Positions 1 through 8,608 of a stretch of 64,000 nt of DNA are shown piece after piece; position 1 is the first letter of the stretch; each line of letters begins with the position of its first letter. The notes under the pieces are model-generated. The model was not told the DNA's origin. It did not search any database and worked only from the letters and a program-made list of their open reading frames with translations. The position numbers and the translations under genes are program-made. Source of the stretch: QZKY01 sp942492925 (GTDB lineage: Bacteria; Pseudomonadota; Gammaproteobacteria; Burkholderiales; Burkholderiaceae_D); contig OW818641.1 in the NCBI GenBank assembly GCA_942492925.1, forward strand, positions 1,984,001-2,048,000, written 5' to 3'.

Positions 1-973
1 ATCCGCTGCTCACGTACCAGCCCGAGCGCTTGCCGTAAACGGAATGGGTATCAATGACCCCGTATTCACCCATCGCAAACCATTTGCCGGGGTTGTAACT
101 GGCACCAACTGTGAAAATGGAAAACCGTTTGTCGTCGGCTTCATATTTGTCGATGACACGATTGACGTAGGGCGCAAGCCCAGGCACTCCAGCCAAATTT
201 CTATACCCATTGAACAGCTGATCGTAAGACGAGATGGAACCGCGCGCACGAATATATGTAAAATGCAAAGTCGAGGCGCCATATTCCACCGTATCGGAAA
301 TCACCCATCCTCTCTTGGCTTCAACCTTTCCGCCTTCGTCATCTGGCATACGCACGCTGCTTTGGCCAATGCCGAACTGGAGTGTATTGTTAACTTCGGC
401 AAAACTGTAACGCAAGCTTCCATCCACGCCATCCAGACGCGAGAGCGGGTTCAAACTGTATACTTCTACCGGTGGTCGCACCCACGGCATCGCATAACCC
501 ACCTTGCGAGAATCAGACAGCAAAAACGTCGGCAGCACGATGCGCCCGGCACGAACACTCACATCCGGCGTAATCTGGTATTTGAGATTGGCCCATTCGA
601 TCTCGGGATCGTAAGAACCGTCGTAGCGTTGCTCGGAAGTGACTTGAATCACCCCGGAAAGACTGGAATTGAATTTTCCATCGATCTGCGCCCCCACCCG
701 ACTGTCAACTTCCGCACTCCAATTTGCATGTCGTCCGGCACCGCGACGCTGCAAATCGTGTGCAATGAAATCCGCTTTCTTTTCCGTAGAATGCACCAGA
801 CCCACCGTGCCGTATCCTTGAAACGACCACATCGAATCCGCTGCATCAAATATCGATTTTTCCGGCTCTATTTGTTGCGCATGCGCAGCACAAAACAGCG
901 CGGTCGCGCACATAGCGATCCACCGCTTGCGAAAAGATTGCCGTCCGAATAGTAATGAATAGCGCATCGTCAT
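1..973 (-). CDS. Outer-membrane porin-like beta-barrel protein, 3' end beyond the window
   Basis: Reading leftwards from an ATG at 973 gives 324 uninterrupted codons that continue past base 1, so the C-terminus is missing. The N-terminus is basic then hydrophobic and ends in a plausible signal peptidase site (AAHAQQ, residues 29-34). The mature part is rich in Gly, Tyr, Ser and alternating hydrophobic residues (for example FQGYGTVGLVHS), as expected for outer-membrane strands; I see no plug or TonB box. A second ATG lies at 967. The substrate is not recognisable. A long open frame on the opposite strand is its shadow. It is divergent from the PLP enzyme, sharing a 273-bp AT-rich region with tandem palindromes. 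Confidence 0.75.
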   Translation of the reverse strand, partial: MTMRYSLLFGRQSFRKRWIAMCATALFCAAHAQQIEPEKSIFDAADSMWSFQGYGTVGLVHSTEKKADFIAHDLQRRGAGRHANWSAEVDSRVGAQIDGKFNSSLSGVIQVTSEQRYDGSYDPEIEWANLKYQITPDVSVRAGRIVLPTFLLSDSRKVGYAMPWVRPPVEVYSLNPLSRLDGVDGSLRYSFAEVNNTLQFGIGQSSVRMPDDEGGKVEAKRGWVISDTVEYGASTLHFTYIRARGSISSYDQLFNGYRNLAGVPGLAPYVNRVIDKYEADDKRFSIFTVGASYNPGKWFAMGEYGVIDTHSVYGKRSGWYVSSG

Positions 974-1075
974 GAAAATTAGCGTGGTTCAACAAGCTGC
1001 CCAAAAAAACAGGCTGCGCCCCAGAATCAGCAAAACTGTTTGTATCAATATGACATGAGATTGCCTTAAAGAAAT

Positions 1076-1091
1076 CGTTTCACGTGAAAAA
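1076..1091. promoter_or_regulatory. parS-like palindrome
   Basis: CGTTTCACGTGAAAAA matches the bacterial chromosomal ParB site TGTTTCACGTGAAACA at 14 of 16 positions, with the inner 12-bp palindrome perfect. It lies in the spacer between two divergent genes, where such a site would do no coding harm. No parAB, dnaA or other origin genes are in the window. It could equally be the operator of a local regulator. Confidence 0.4.
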
Positions 1092-1093
1092 TA

Positions 1094-1107
1094 TTTCTTA
1101 TAAGAAA
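1094..1107. promoter_or_regulatory. Perfect 14-bp palindrome, possible operator
   Basis: TTTCTTATAAGAAA is a perfect palindrome four bases after the parS-like palindrome. Both have TTTC/GAAA ends, with inner spacers of 6 and 4 bp. It lies in the AT-rich divergent promoter region between the porin and the PLP enzyme. A regulator of either gene could bind here; none is encoded beside it. Confidence 0.35.
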
Positions 1108-1246
1108 AATATACAACGCTTATTTGTCAATATTTGTCTTTGACTTCAATTAAATATTTGCCATTTCGCTACAATCCCCGTTACCCAGTGCGTCATCTGT
1201 AACGTGATCCACGCATCCCATAACCTCTCTTTTTCTGGAGCCTTGT

Positions 1247-2374
1247 TTGCACCCGAAACTCACTCCGCCGCGCCCGGTCACCATTGGCATGCCGTTTGAA
1301 TCCACCGGCACACCAGCACTGTTACTCGACCTCGATGCCTTTGACTCCAACTTGCAGCAGATGGCTGAACTGGCAAAACGTCACAAGGTCACGTTGCGTC
1401 CGCATGCAAAAGCACACAAGTGCGTGGCCATCGCTCAAGCACAACTGTCACTGGGCGCAACGGGAATCTGCTGTCAGAAACTGTCGGAGGCCTATCCATT
1501 TGCCGCCGCCGGAATCGACAATATCCTGATCAGCAATCAATTCATCGGGGCGGACAAGGTGGCCATGGCCATCGAACTGGCGAAACATGTGAACTTGAGC
1601 GTGTGCGTCGATCATCCAATGCAAATCGAGGCACTGGGTGCCGCGACGAAAGATAGCGGAACGCGCATCACTGTTCTACCGGAAGTGGATATCGGACAAG
1701 GACGCTGCGGCGTCACCCATCCCGACGCCTTGATGCAACTCGTCGATGGCATCACGCAATGCGGCACACTTCACTTCGGCGGGATACAGGCTTATCACGG
1801 CGGTGCACAGCATATCGCCTCCTGGGACGAACGCAAGACAGCGGCGCAACACGCTGCGGCTGCGACAGCGGACTATGTGCGACATCTAGAGACACGCGGC
1901 ATTCGCTGCGCCAGCGTAACCGGCGCTGGTACGGGCACCGCTGTCTTCGACGCGGCGAGTGGTGTGTATACGGAACTGCAGCCCGGTTCTTACATTTTCA
2001 TGGACCGGCACTACGAATCATTGGAATGGAAAAGCGATCTGCAACTTCAGAACAGTCTGTTCATTCTCTCGACCATCATGAGCACGGCACGACAGGGGCG
2101 TGCGGTGTGCGATGTAGGGCTCAAAGGGCTGTCGGTTGATTCCGGCATGCCGCTGGTCCATGCGCCACAAGATTTGCAATACGTTGCCGCCAATGATGAA
2201 CACGGCATTCTGGAAATCCTGAATGAAAGCAAACGAGATCGACTGGGAGAAAAGATCACGCTGATCCCCGGTCATTGCGATCCGACGGTCAATCTGTATG
2301 AACAATACATCGGAATTCGCAACAGGAAAGTGGCGTGCGTATGGGAAATCGAGGCGCGTGGACTCAGTCAGTAA
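1247..2374 (+). CDS. DSD1-family PLP enzyme (D-threonine aldolase / D-serine dehydratase type)
   Basis: Fold-type III PLP protein of 375 residues, close to the usual family length. The N-terminal alanine-racemase-like barrel carries RPHAKAHK, whose first Lys (residue 55) is the expected PLP lysine. The C-terminal domain has GHCD, with His343 and Asp345 in the His-x-Asp spacing of the divalent metal site of D-threonine aldolases. Family members cleave D-beta-hydroxy-alpha-amino acids to glycine and an aldehyde, or dehydrate D-serine; which one applies cannot be told. I chose the TTG start because TGGAG sits just upstream; the first internal ATG (1289) would remove 14 residues. Monocistronic as far as seen. 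Confidence 0.8.
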   Translation: MHPKLTPPRPVTIGMPFESTGTPALLLDLDAFDSNLQQMAELAKRHKVTLRPHAKAHKCVAIAQAQLSLGATGICCQKLSEAYPFAAAGIDNILISNQFIGADKVAMAIELAKHVNLSVCVDHPMQIEALGAATKDSGTRITVLPEVDIGQGRCGVTHPDALMQLVDGITQCGTLHFGGIQAYHGGAQHIASWDERKTAAQHAAAATADYVRHLETRGIRCASVTGAGTGTAVFDAASGVYTELQPGSYIFMDRHYESLEWKSDLQLQNSLFILSTIMSTARQGRAVCDVGLKGLSVDSGMPLVHAPQDLQYVAANDEHGILEILNESKRDRLGEKITLIPGHCDPTVNLYEQYIGIRNRKVACVWEIEARGLSQ

Positions 2375-2650
2375 CGCCTCGAACATTTTTTGCACAACGC
2401 GCAAACACAAAAGAAAATGGCAAAACCCTTGGCTGTTTTGCCGTTGACATTGGACATCCGAAACCGATAATTCAATCGGCCATCTTCCGCTTAAAAGAGG
2501 CTGACGATGGACCTTTGCGCCCCTCCATGCGCAATACACAAGCGCGCCGCATTTGAAAAATGCGTTTTCACTGTGACAACACAGGGCGATGTTGCTCAAG
2601 TAAAATGAGCCATCGAAAAAGTCATCTTATGAGACCAATGATGTGTGATC

Positions 2651-5176
2651 ATGCGTAGTACTTTCGATGCAAACGCGAATAGATTGCTTGTTTCGGCTGG
2701 AAAAAAACCCGCAACGTGGAAAACCGCTATCGCTTTGACGGGATTGGTATTTCTTCTCTCATTGGCCGCTACAGGCATGGCCTGGTGGCGCGAACAACAA
2801 AAAGTTGATCGGGCACTCAAAACGAAATTTGACTTTCGCGCGAACAAAATCGTTTCCCGCATTGAAAAACGACTTATCTACTACCATCAAGTACTACTCA
2901 GCACCCAGGCATTATTTTCTGCCAGCAAAAACGTGACCCACCACGAGTTCGGCACATACGTCACGTCTCTTCAGCTACAAAAGTTATATCCGGGCATACA
3001 GGATATCGGCTGGGCGCGCATCATCCCCAAAACACAAGTGCCAACGCATCTTGAAAACATGCGCAGGTTTTATCCCAACTATCGGATCTGGCCCCAGGGC
3101 GACCGCCCGCTTTACACGGCCATCGTGCAAGTGGAACGACGCAACAAACTCAACAGACACGCCATTGGATACGACATGTACGTCGACCCATTACGACGGA
3201 CAGCAATGAATCAGGCGCGCGACAAAAACAAACTTTCCGTAACGCCTAAGACTCATCTTTTGATTGGCCCAGCGAGCGGCGAAAACAGCGGATTCATCGC
3301 CTATCTCCCGATTTATGCATACGGCAAACCCGTCACCTCGATTTCAGAACGCCGGGGAAACATCGCGGGGTGGGTGTATGCGCCGTTTCATATGCGTGAA
3401 CTACTTGCCGCGCTGGATTTTGTGCAAACGGATAACCTGGCCATCGACATTTACGACGGTCATGACACAACTGAAAATGCATTGATGTACCGTTCAAATC
3501 ATGAAACCTCTTCATCCTTGATACAAGCAAAGCGTCTGGAATCAATTCATCGTGTCAGCTTCGCAGATCGTCAATGGATACTGCACATCCGCTCACTTGC
3601 ATCTTTTGAATCGACTATCGACAAAACACTCCCATATTATGTGGCTTTCTTCGGCGTACTGAGCAGTTTCCTTCTTGCTTCACTGACTTGGTCGCTTGCC
3701 ACGGGCAAGACGCACGCCTTGTCGCTGGCGAGAAAAATGGCCCTGCAATACCGTGAAAGCGAATCCCGATTCAGACTCATGGCTGACGCAGCACCGGTTC
3801 TGATTTGGATTTCTGATCAAACCTTTCAACACATCTGGGTCAACAAAGGATGGGCCGTGTTAACCGGGGATACCAAATCCGACGATCACGGCCCAATATG
3901 GAAATCTTTCATTCACCCGGACGATTTAGCGAATCTGGAAACGGTGATCGCGCAATCTGTTCAAGTCCGAAAAGCCTATGTTGCAGAATACCGAGTACGC
4001 CGACATGATGGCGAATATCGCTGGATTCTCACCCACGCTGCACTCCGTTTTGACGAGGACGGCACGTATATGGGCTATGTCGGCTCCAGCGTGGATGTCA
4101 CGGATCGCAAACGCGCAGAAGAAAAGGTCAAGCTCGCGGCACTGGTCTTTGAACACAGCATTGACGCCATGACTGTCAGCGAATATGACAAAGACGGAAC
4201 TTTGCGCATTATCGCGGTCAATCGCGCACATCAGGAGATTTCCGGCTATTTGTCATCCGATGTTATTGGCCAAAACCTTGACCTCATCAAGTCGAACAAA
4301 CACGATGCTTTCTATTATGCACAAATCACCCAATCGCTGGCAGAAACAGGTTGCTGGCAAGGCGAATACTGGGCCCGACGCAAGGATGGAACATACTTTC
4401 TCGCATGGATTAACCTGAACGTAGTGCCCGATGGGAACAGCGGACGCCGCCGCCTAATCACCTTGTCTCGCGACATTTCGCGTCAAAAAGAATCCGAAGA
4501 CATGATCCATGCTTTATCCATGAGCCTGATTTCGGCAAGGGAAGACGAAGCGCGGCGCATTGCACGGGAAATTCACGACGATCTGGGGCAAGGGCTTTTC
4601 TGGATACGCATCAATCTGAAACTGCTGCCGCAATTATTGCAGGCACAAGCCGATCACCTCGACAACAGCATCGACTCGCTTACGGCGTCGGTGGATGCCT
4701 GTCTGGACACGATCAAGCGCATCGCGACCCGCCTTCGCCCCCCCATGCTTGATTTTGGCATTGATCTTGCTGTCAGTGCGCTGGTCGAAGAGTTCAAAAG
4801 AAATACCGGCATCAACTGCCTGTTGATCAACCAGTTAGCTTCGAATATCACGCTGGATGACGACACCGCAACAAATCTTTACCGCATTCTGCAAGAGTCG
4901 TTAACCAACGTGGCGCGGCATGCCAACGCAAAAAATTTGCATGTTACACTCGTCAGTGAACAGACACATTTGTTTTTGGAAATCCGGGACGATGGCCAAG
5001 GTTTTGATCACCCAACACGCTTCAGGCCCGGCTCTCATGGTCTAACGGGTATACGGGAACGCGTGTCGCTGCTTGGTGGGAAAATCGACATCATCACAAA
5101 GCTCAACCAAGGGGTAACGGTCCGTGTTTCGATACCCCATGCAAATAAACTGTTAGGAAAACCGAAAGAATCATGA
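2651..5176 (+). CDS. CHASE-PAS-PAS hybrid-free sensor histidine kinase (NarX/DegS class)
   Basis: Inner-membrane sensor kinase of about 841 residues. Order: a transmembrane helix near 24-46, a periplasmic CHASE domain (about 70-290), a second membrane helix near 325-345, two PAS/PAC domains (about 370-490 and 495-620), a HisKA_3 dimerisation domain with EIHDDLGQG (phospho-His near 642), and a HATPase domain with NVARHANA and DDGQGFD. CHASE domains bind small extracellular ligands; the ligand here is unknown. An in-frame stop at 2639 leaves GTG 2645 or ATG 2651 as starts; I prefer the ATG. Its stop overlaps the start of the response regulator by 4 bp (ATGA), indicating translational coupling. 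Confidence 0.88.
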   Translation: MRSTFDANANRLLVSAGKKPATWKTAIALTGLVFLLSLAATGMAWWREQQKVDRALKTKFDFRANKIVSRIEKRLIYYHQVLLSTQALFSASKNVTHHEFGTYVTSLQLQKLYPGIQDIGWARIIPKTQVPTHLENMRRFYPNYRIWPQGDRPLYTAIVQVERRNKLNRHAIGYDMYVDPLRRTAMNQARDKNKLSVTPKTHLLIGPASGENSGFIAYLPIYAYGKPVTSISERRGNIAGWVYAPFHMRELLAALDFVQTDNLAIDIYDGHDTTENALMYRSNHETSSSLIQAKRLESIHRVSFADRQWILHIRSLASFESTIDKTLPYYVAFFGVLSSFLLASLTWSLATGKTHALSLARKMALQYRESESRFRLMADAAPVLIWISDQTFQHIWVNKGWAVLTGDTKSDDHGPIWKSFIHPDDLANLETVIAQSVQVRKAYVAEYRVRRHDGEYRWILTHAALRFDEDGTYMGYVGSSVDVTDRKRAEEKVKLAALVFEHSIDAMTVSEYDKDGTLRIIAVNRAHQEISGYLSSDVIGQNLDLIKSNKHDAFYYAQITQSLAETGCWQGEYWARRKDGTYFLAWINLNVVPDGNSGRRRLITLSRDISRQKESEDMIHALSMSLISAREDEARRIAREIHDDLGQGLFWIRINLKLLPQLLQAQADHLDNSIDSLTASVDACLDTIKRIATRLRPPMLDFGIDLAVSALVEEFKRNTGINCLLINQLASNITLDDDTATNLYRILQESLTNVARHANAKNLHVTLVSEQTHLFLEIRDDGQGFDHPTRFRPGSHGLTGIRERVSLLGGKIDIITKLNQGVTVRVSIPHANKLLGKPKES

Positions 5177-5805
5177 TCAGGGTCTTTATTGCAGAAGATC
5201 ACGCCATGATGCGTGAGGGCATCAGAAAAATTATTGACGCGTATCCCGGCATGGAGACGATTGGCGAAGCGGCCGACGGCGTCGAAACCATCGAACGTCT
5301 GGGCAAGATGGCATGCGATTTACTACTCATGGATATGACCATGCCGCGCATCGGAGGTGTTGATCTCATCCGCCGCGTCAAACAACTCTTTCCCAAGCTG
5401 CCCATCCTGGTGATGAGCATGCATGATGCGGGCACCATCGTGGCCGCAGCCATCAAAGCTGGGGCAAACGGTTACATCACCAAGAATGCCGAGCCCGCGC
5501 GCTTCTCTACCATCATACGGAGTGTGGCCGCAGGCGGTGAGTACATTGAACCGCACATAGCCAAACGTGCCTTCATCGAAGGCGGAAGCGAGCAACAACC
5601 GCACGAGACGCTCACCGAACGAGAAAACCAAATCATGTGCATGATCGTGAACGGGAAATCGACCAAGCAGATCGGCGAAGAACTTTATCTCAGTCCCAAA
5701 ACCGTCAGCACCCACAAGATGCGGATTCTGGAAAAATTAAATATTGAAAACGTCGCAGATTTGATACGTTATGCGCTGAAACACCATTTGAGCAACTCGG
5801 CGTAA
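5173..5805 (+). CDS. NarL/FixJ-family response regulator, partner of the CHASE kinase
   Basis: A 210-residue protein with an N-terminal receiver domain (acidic pair EDH near residue 10, phospho-acceptor Asp in LLLMDMTMP near 55, Lys in YITKNA near 105) and a C-terminal LuxR-type HTH (LTEREN...GKSTKQIGEELYLSPKTVSTH, about 145-200). It overlaps the kinase gene by 4 bp, so the two are a cognate pair. It resembles the orphan regulator at 19737-20390 along its whole length. The regulon is not evident; the next genes downstream are chemotaxis genes. Confidence 0.92.
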   Translation: MIRVFIAEDHAMMREGIRKIIDAYPGMETIGEAADGVETIERLGKMACDLLLMDMTMPRIGGVDLIRRVKQLFPKLPILVMSMHDAGTIVAAAIKAGANGYITKNAEPARFSTIIRSVAAGGEYIEPHIAKRAFIEGGSEQQPHETLTERENQIMCMIVNGKSTKQIGEELYLSPKTVSTHKMRILEKLNIENVADLIRYALKHHLSNSA

Positions 5806-5840
5806 TCCATCGCCCCCCCCTCACCAGCCCTACCACACAA

Positions 5841-5864
5841 TTTCGCGATCACACGATCACGAAA
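5841..5864 (+). terminator. Hairpin after the NarL-type regulator
   Basis: TTTCGCGATC and GATCACGAAA form a 10-bp stem with one G/T mismatch around a 4-base loop, 35 bases after the stop codon. There is no T-run after it, so it may be a weak terminator or an mRNA-stabilising hairpin. Confidence 0.4.
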
Positions 5865-6029
5865 TGACCTTTCACAAAAGCCGCGCTTTCATCTGAACTC
5901 GGATTAATCCTACCGATATTTCCGGTTCGTCCGATGGTTTTTATTGCTTTGGCACGATAAGTTTCCAAAGGGCAATTATTTTGAACAATATCAAGTCAGC
6001 CCATCGAACAGCCACCTCAAGAGGAGCGC

Positions 6030-6545
6030 ATGCGAGCCACGTCAGAGCGAAACCCCAGAAACGATCACCCTTCTGTATCGTCACACCATATCGCCAGAAA
6101 CGAATTTCTCGCTTTCAAGCTGGGGCGAGAGGAGTACGGCATAGATATCCTCAGCGTGCAGGAAATCCGCGGGTACGAAAATGTCACGCGTATTGCCAAT
6201 GCCCCGGATTACATCAAAGGTGTTGTGAACCTTCGCGGAACCATCGTTCCCATCATTGACATGCGCATCAAACTCGGCATTGGCACACCCACTTATGATC
6301 AGTTTACCGTCGTAATCGTCCTCAATCTGCACAACAGAATTATCGGCATGGTCGTCGATAGCGTCTCAGATGTCATCACGCTCCCGGCGGAACACATCAG
6401 GCCGGCGCCGGATATGGGTGCCACGCTGGATACGCAATATCTGATTGGCATGGGCACGATCAATGAACGCATGCTCATTCTGGTCGACATCGAAAAATTA
6501 ATGCTGACAGAAGAAATGGAATTGATTGAAAACGTCAAGGCATAA
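6030..6545 (+). CDS. cheW: Chemotaxis coupling protein CheW
   Basis: Single CheW domain of about 135 residues after a 35-residue polar N-terminal extension. It has the family hallmarks EYGIDILSVQEIRGY, the VNLRGTIVPIIDMR stretch and the VDSVSDVI segment. CheW bridges chemoreceptors and the CheA kinase in the cytoplasmic receptor array. It lies 26 bp upstream of a methyl-accepting chemoreceptor, so the two are probably co-transcribed. No cheA, cheR, cheB or flagellar genes are in the window, so this is a receptor-coupler outpost of a chemotaxis system encoded elsewhere. The GAGGAG just before the ATG is closer than usual (3 bases). Confidence 0.95.
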   Translation: MRATSERNPRNDHPSVSSHHIARNEFLAFKLGREEYGIDILSVQEIRGYENVTRIANAPDYIKGVVNLRGTIVPIIDMRIKLGIGTPTYDQFTVVIVLNLHNRIIGMVVDSVSDVITLPAEHIRPAPDMGATLDTQYLIGMGTINERMLILVDIEKLMLTEEMELIENVKA

Positions 6546-6571
6546 CAAATTTAGGTCATTGGAGAACACGA

Positions 6572-8326
6572 ATGAAAAACTGGAAAATTGGATCGCGGCT
6601 GGGCCTCGGCTTTGCCATATTGACTGTCTTGATGATAGGCGTCGGCGTATTTGGCATCTCGCGTCTGGCTGCACTGGATCACCGCGTTGAAGAGCTCGTC
6701 AAAGATCGTATACCGAAGGTCGCTATGGCGCGTGGCATCAACGACGACCTGAACAAAATCGCTCGTTCGTCGCGCAATACCTTGCTGATGCACGACGCTT
6801 CGCAAATTAAAAGCGAAATGGCGGCCATGCACGAGGCCCGACAGAAAATCGCTGGCACTGTCGAAAAAATTGGCGCCTTGCTCAACACCGAAAAAGGGCG
6901 TGAAATTTTTAAAAGCTTGACCAATGTCCGTGCGCCCTACATTAATGCCACCAATCATTTCATGAAACTGATTGAAGAGGACAGGAAGGAAGAGGCGCGA
7001 AAACTGCTTTATGCGGAAATTCGCCCCGCGCAATTGGCTTATCAAGCAGAGTTGCAAAAATTTATCGCCTATCTAACGGATCTGATGGAAAAATCGGCTC
7101 AAGAAGCCGGTGCAGAATATGCCATGGCACGCAATCTGATCGCCATCGCGCTGGTGCTGGCTTCGCTGTTTGCCATCATCACTGCCATCTTCGTAACCCG
7201 TTCGATTACGCAGCCGATCAACGAAGCGGTCAAGGTTGCCGAGACGGTTGCTGCGGGAGATTTGACCAGTCGGATTGACGTGAAATCGACGGACGAGACG
7301 GGTCAACTGATGCAAGCCTTGAAGAACATGAATGACAATTTGCTGAATATTGTCAGCCAGGTGCGTCTGGGGACGGACACGATAGCGACGGCCTCGGCGC
7401 AAATTGCAGCCGGTAACCAGGACTTGTCCTCACGGACGGAAGAGCAAGCCAGCTCGCTGGAAGAAACCGCTTCGTCGATGGAGCAAATGACCTCGACGGT
7501 GCGTCAGAACGGCGACAACGCCCAGCAAGCCAATCAGTTGGCCAAGACGGCCTCCGACATTGCCACCAAGGGTGGAGCGGTGGTGGCCGAAGTGGTGCAA
7601 ACCATGGGCGCGATCAATGATTCTTCCAAGAAGATGGCCGATATCATCAATGTCATTGACGGGATTGCCTTCCAGACCAATATTCTGGCGCTGAATGCGG
7701 CAGTGGAAGCTGCACGTGCAGGTGAGCAAGGCCGCGGTTTTGCGGTGGTGGCCACCGAAGTGCGCAATCTTGCGCAGCGTAGCGCGGGGGCGGCCCGGGA
7801 GATCAAGACGCTCATTGATGATTCGGTGAACAAGGTTGGCGAAGGCACGAAGCTGGTGGATCAGGCAGGTGAAACGATGACGGAGATTGTCTCCAGCATT
7901 CAGCGCGTGACCGACATCATGAGTGAGATCACTGCGGCGACGCGCGAGCAGGTGGATGGCATCGAGCAAATCAATCAGGCGGTGACGCAGATGGATCAGG
8001 TGACGCAACAGAACGCTGCCTTGGTGGAAGAAGCGGCAGCCGCGGCGGAGTCCCTCCAGACGCAAGCACATCAACTCGTGCAATCCGTGAGCGTCTTCCG
8101 CACCGGGAAAAACGCTATCGCACCCAAACTGCAGTCGGCCGCAAATGAAGCGGGCAAGCCCCCGATCGCAGCAAAGGCCCCGGTGATACAGATAGGCCAA
8201 CGCACGAAACTTCCTGCGGCTGCCAACGCAAAACCCACTCGCGCAATACAAGAGGTGCGACGCAGCGGGGAACGCGGAGGAGAACGCGGAGGAGAACGCG
8301 GCGGGGAAGATTGGGAAGAATTTTAA
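6572..8326 (+). CDS. Methyl-accepting chemotaxis protein with C-terminal DWEEF tether
   Basis: A 584-residue class-36-type receptor. It has membrane helices near 10-30 and 187-208 around a periplasmic four-helix-bundle ligand domain, then HAMP (about 210-262) and a long coiled-coil signalling domain with the hairpin tip GIAFQTNILALNAAVEAARAGE. The C-terminus is a linker with GERG repeats ending in DWEEF, which resembles the NWETF pentapeptide that recruits CheR and CheB to high-abundance receptors. It follows cheW directly. The ligand is unknown. The stretch from 7420 to 8060 is very regular, as expected of a conserved signalling domain. Confidence 0.95.
   Translation: MKNWKIGSRLGLGFAILTVLMIGVGVFGISRLAALDHRVEELVKDRIPKVAMARGINDDLNKIARSSRNTLLMHDASQIKSEMAAMHEARQKIAGTVEKIGALLNTEKGREIFKSLTNVRAPYINATNHFMKLIEEDRKEEARKLLYAEIRPAQLAYQAELQKFIAYLTDLMEKSAQEAGAEYAMARNLIAIALVLASLFAIITAIFVTRSITQPINEAVKVAETVAAGDLTSRIDVKSTDETGQLMQALKNMNDNLLNIVSQVRLGTDTIATASAQIAAGNQDLSSRTEEQASSLEETASSMEQMTSTVRQNGDNAQQANQLAKTASDIATKGGAVVAEVVQTMGAINDSSKKMADIINVIDGIAFQTNILALNAAVEAARAGEQGRGFAVVATEVRNLAQRSAGAAREIKTLIDDSVNKVGEGTKLVDQAGETMTEIVSSIQRVTDIMSEITAATREQVDGIEQINQAVTQMDQVTQQNAALVEEAAAAAESLQTQAHQLVQSVSVFRTGKNAIAPKLQSAANEAGKPPIAAKAPVIQIGQRTKLPAAANAKPTRAIQEVRRSGERGGERGGERGGEDWEEF
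8267..8302 (+). repeat. Three 12-bp tandem repeats in the chemoreceptor tail
   Basis: Three near-identical 12-bp units (GGRGAACGCGGM) encode GERG repeats in the flexible linker just before the DWEEF pentapeptide. The unit is a multiple of three, so slippage would lengthen or shorten the tether without a frameshift. Confidence 0.8.
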
Positions 8327-8360
8327 GCCGTCTTAACCAACACGCATAGGACAGCCAACC

Positions 8361-8576
8361 ATGACTTCAAACGCAGCAGTTGGAAAAGATTTTCGCATCA
8401 CCTCATTTCTTTTAACGGCCATTTTCATCCTTGGGGTCGGTATGACAATCTGCCTCACAGGCGGCGAGGCGCGAGCACAACATCAGGTCAAGGTCGCCGC
8501 CCCGGCACAGCAAAACGTGTCGGAGCCTTCTGCCGGAAAGCTAACGCTGGCTGACTGGCTACGCATGATGAGATAA
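8361..8576 (+). CDS. Small exported protein of unknown function
   Basis: A 71-residue protein with a signal peptide or membrane anchor (hydrophobic stretch about 15-35, possible cleavage at ARAQ near 38-40) and a short polar tail ending LADWLRMMR. I do not recognise it. It lies 34 bp after the chemoreceptor and 32 bp before the GGDEF-EAL gene, on the same strand, so it is probably part of that transcript. It could be a small accessory of the receptor or of the c-di-GMP enzyme. Confidence 0.6.
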   Translation: MTSNAAVGKDFRITSFLLTAIFILGVGMTICLTGGEARAQHQVKVAAPAQQNVSEPSAGKLTLADWLRMMR

Positions 8577-8608
8577 ACCGCCTTGATTTGAGCAAGGAAC
8601 CGCCTGCC

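Noticed and set aside
44..952. A 302-codon open frame on the plus strand
   Set aside because: It is the reverse shadow of the porin, which has a signal peptide and beta-barrel composition; the shadow is rich in Arg, His and Cys and has no recognisable motif.
5948..5966. Sigma-54-like (TTGGCACG) or sigma-28-like (CACGATAA) promoter before cheW
   Set aside because: The -24-like part fits sigma-54, but the -12 part (GTTTC) lacks GC at the needed place, and no sigma-28 -35 TAAA is at the right distance.
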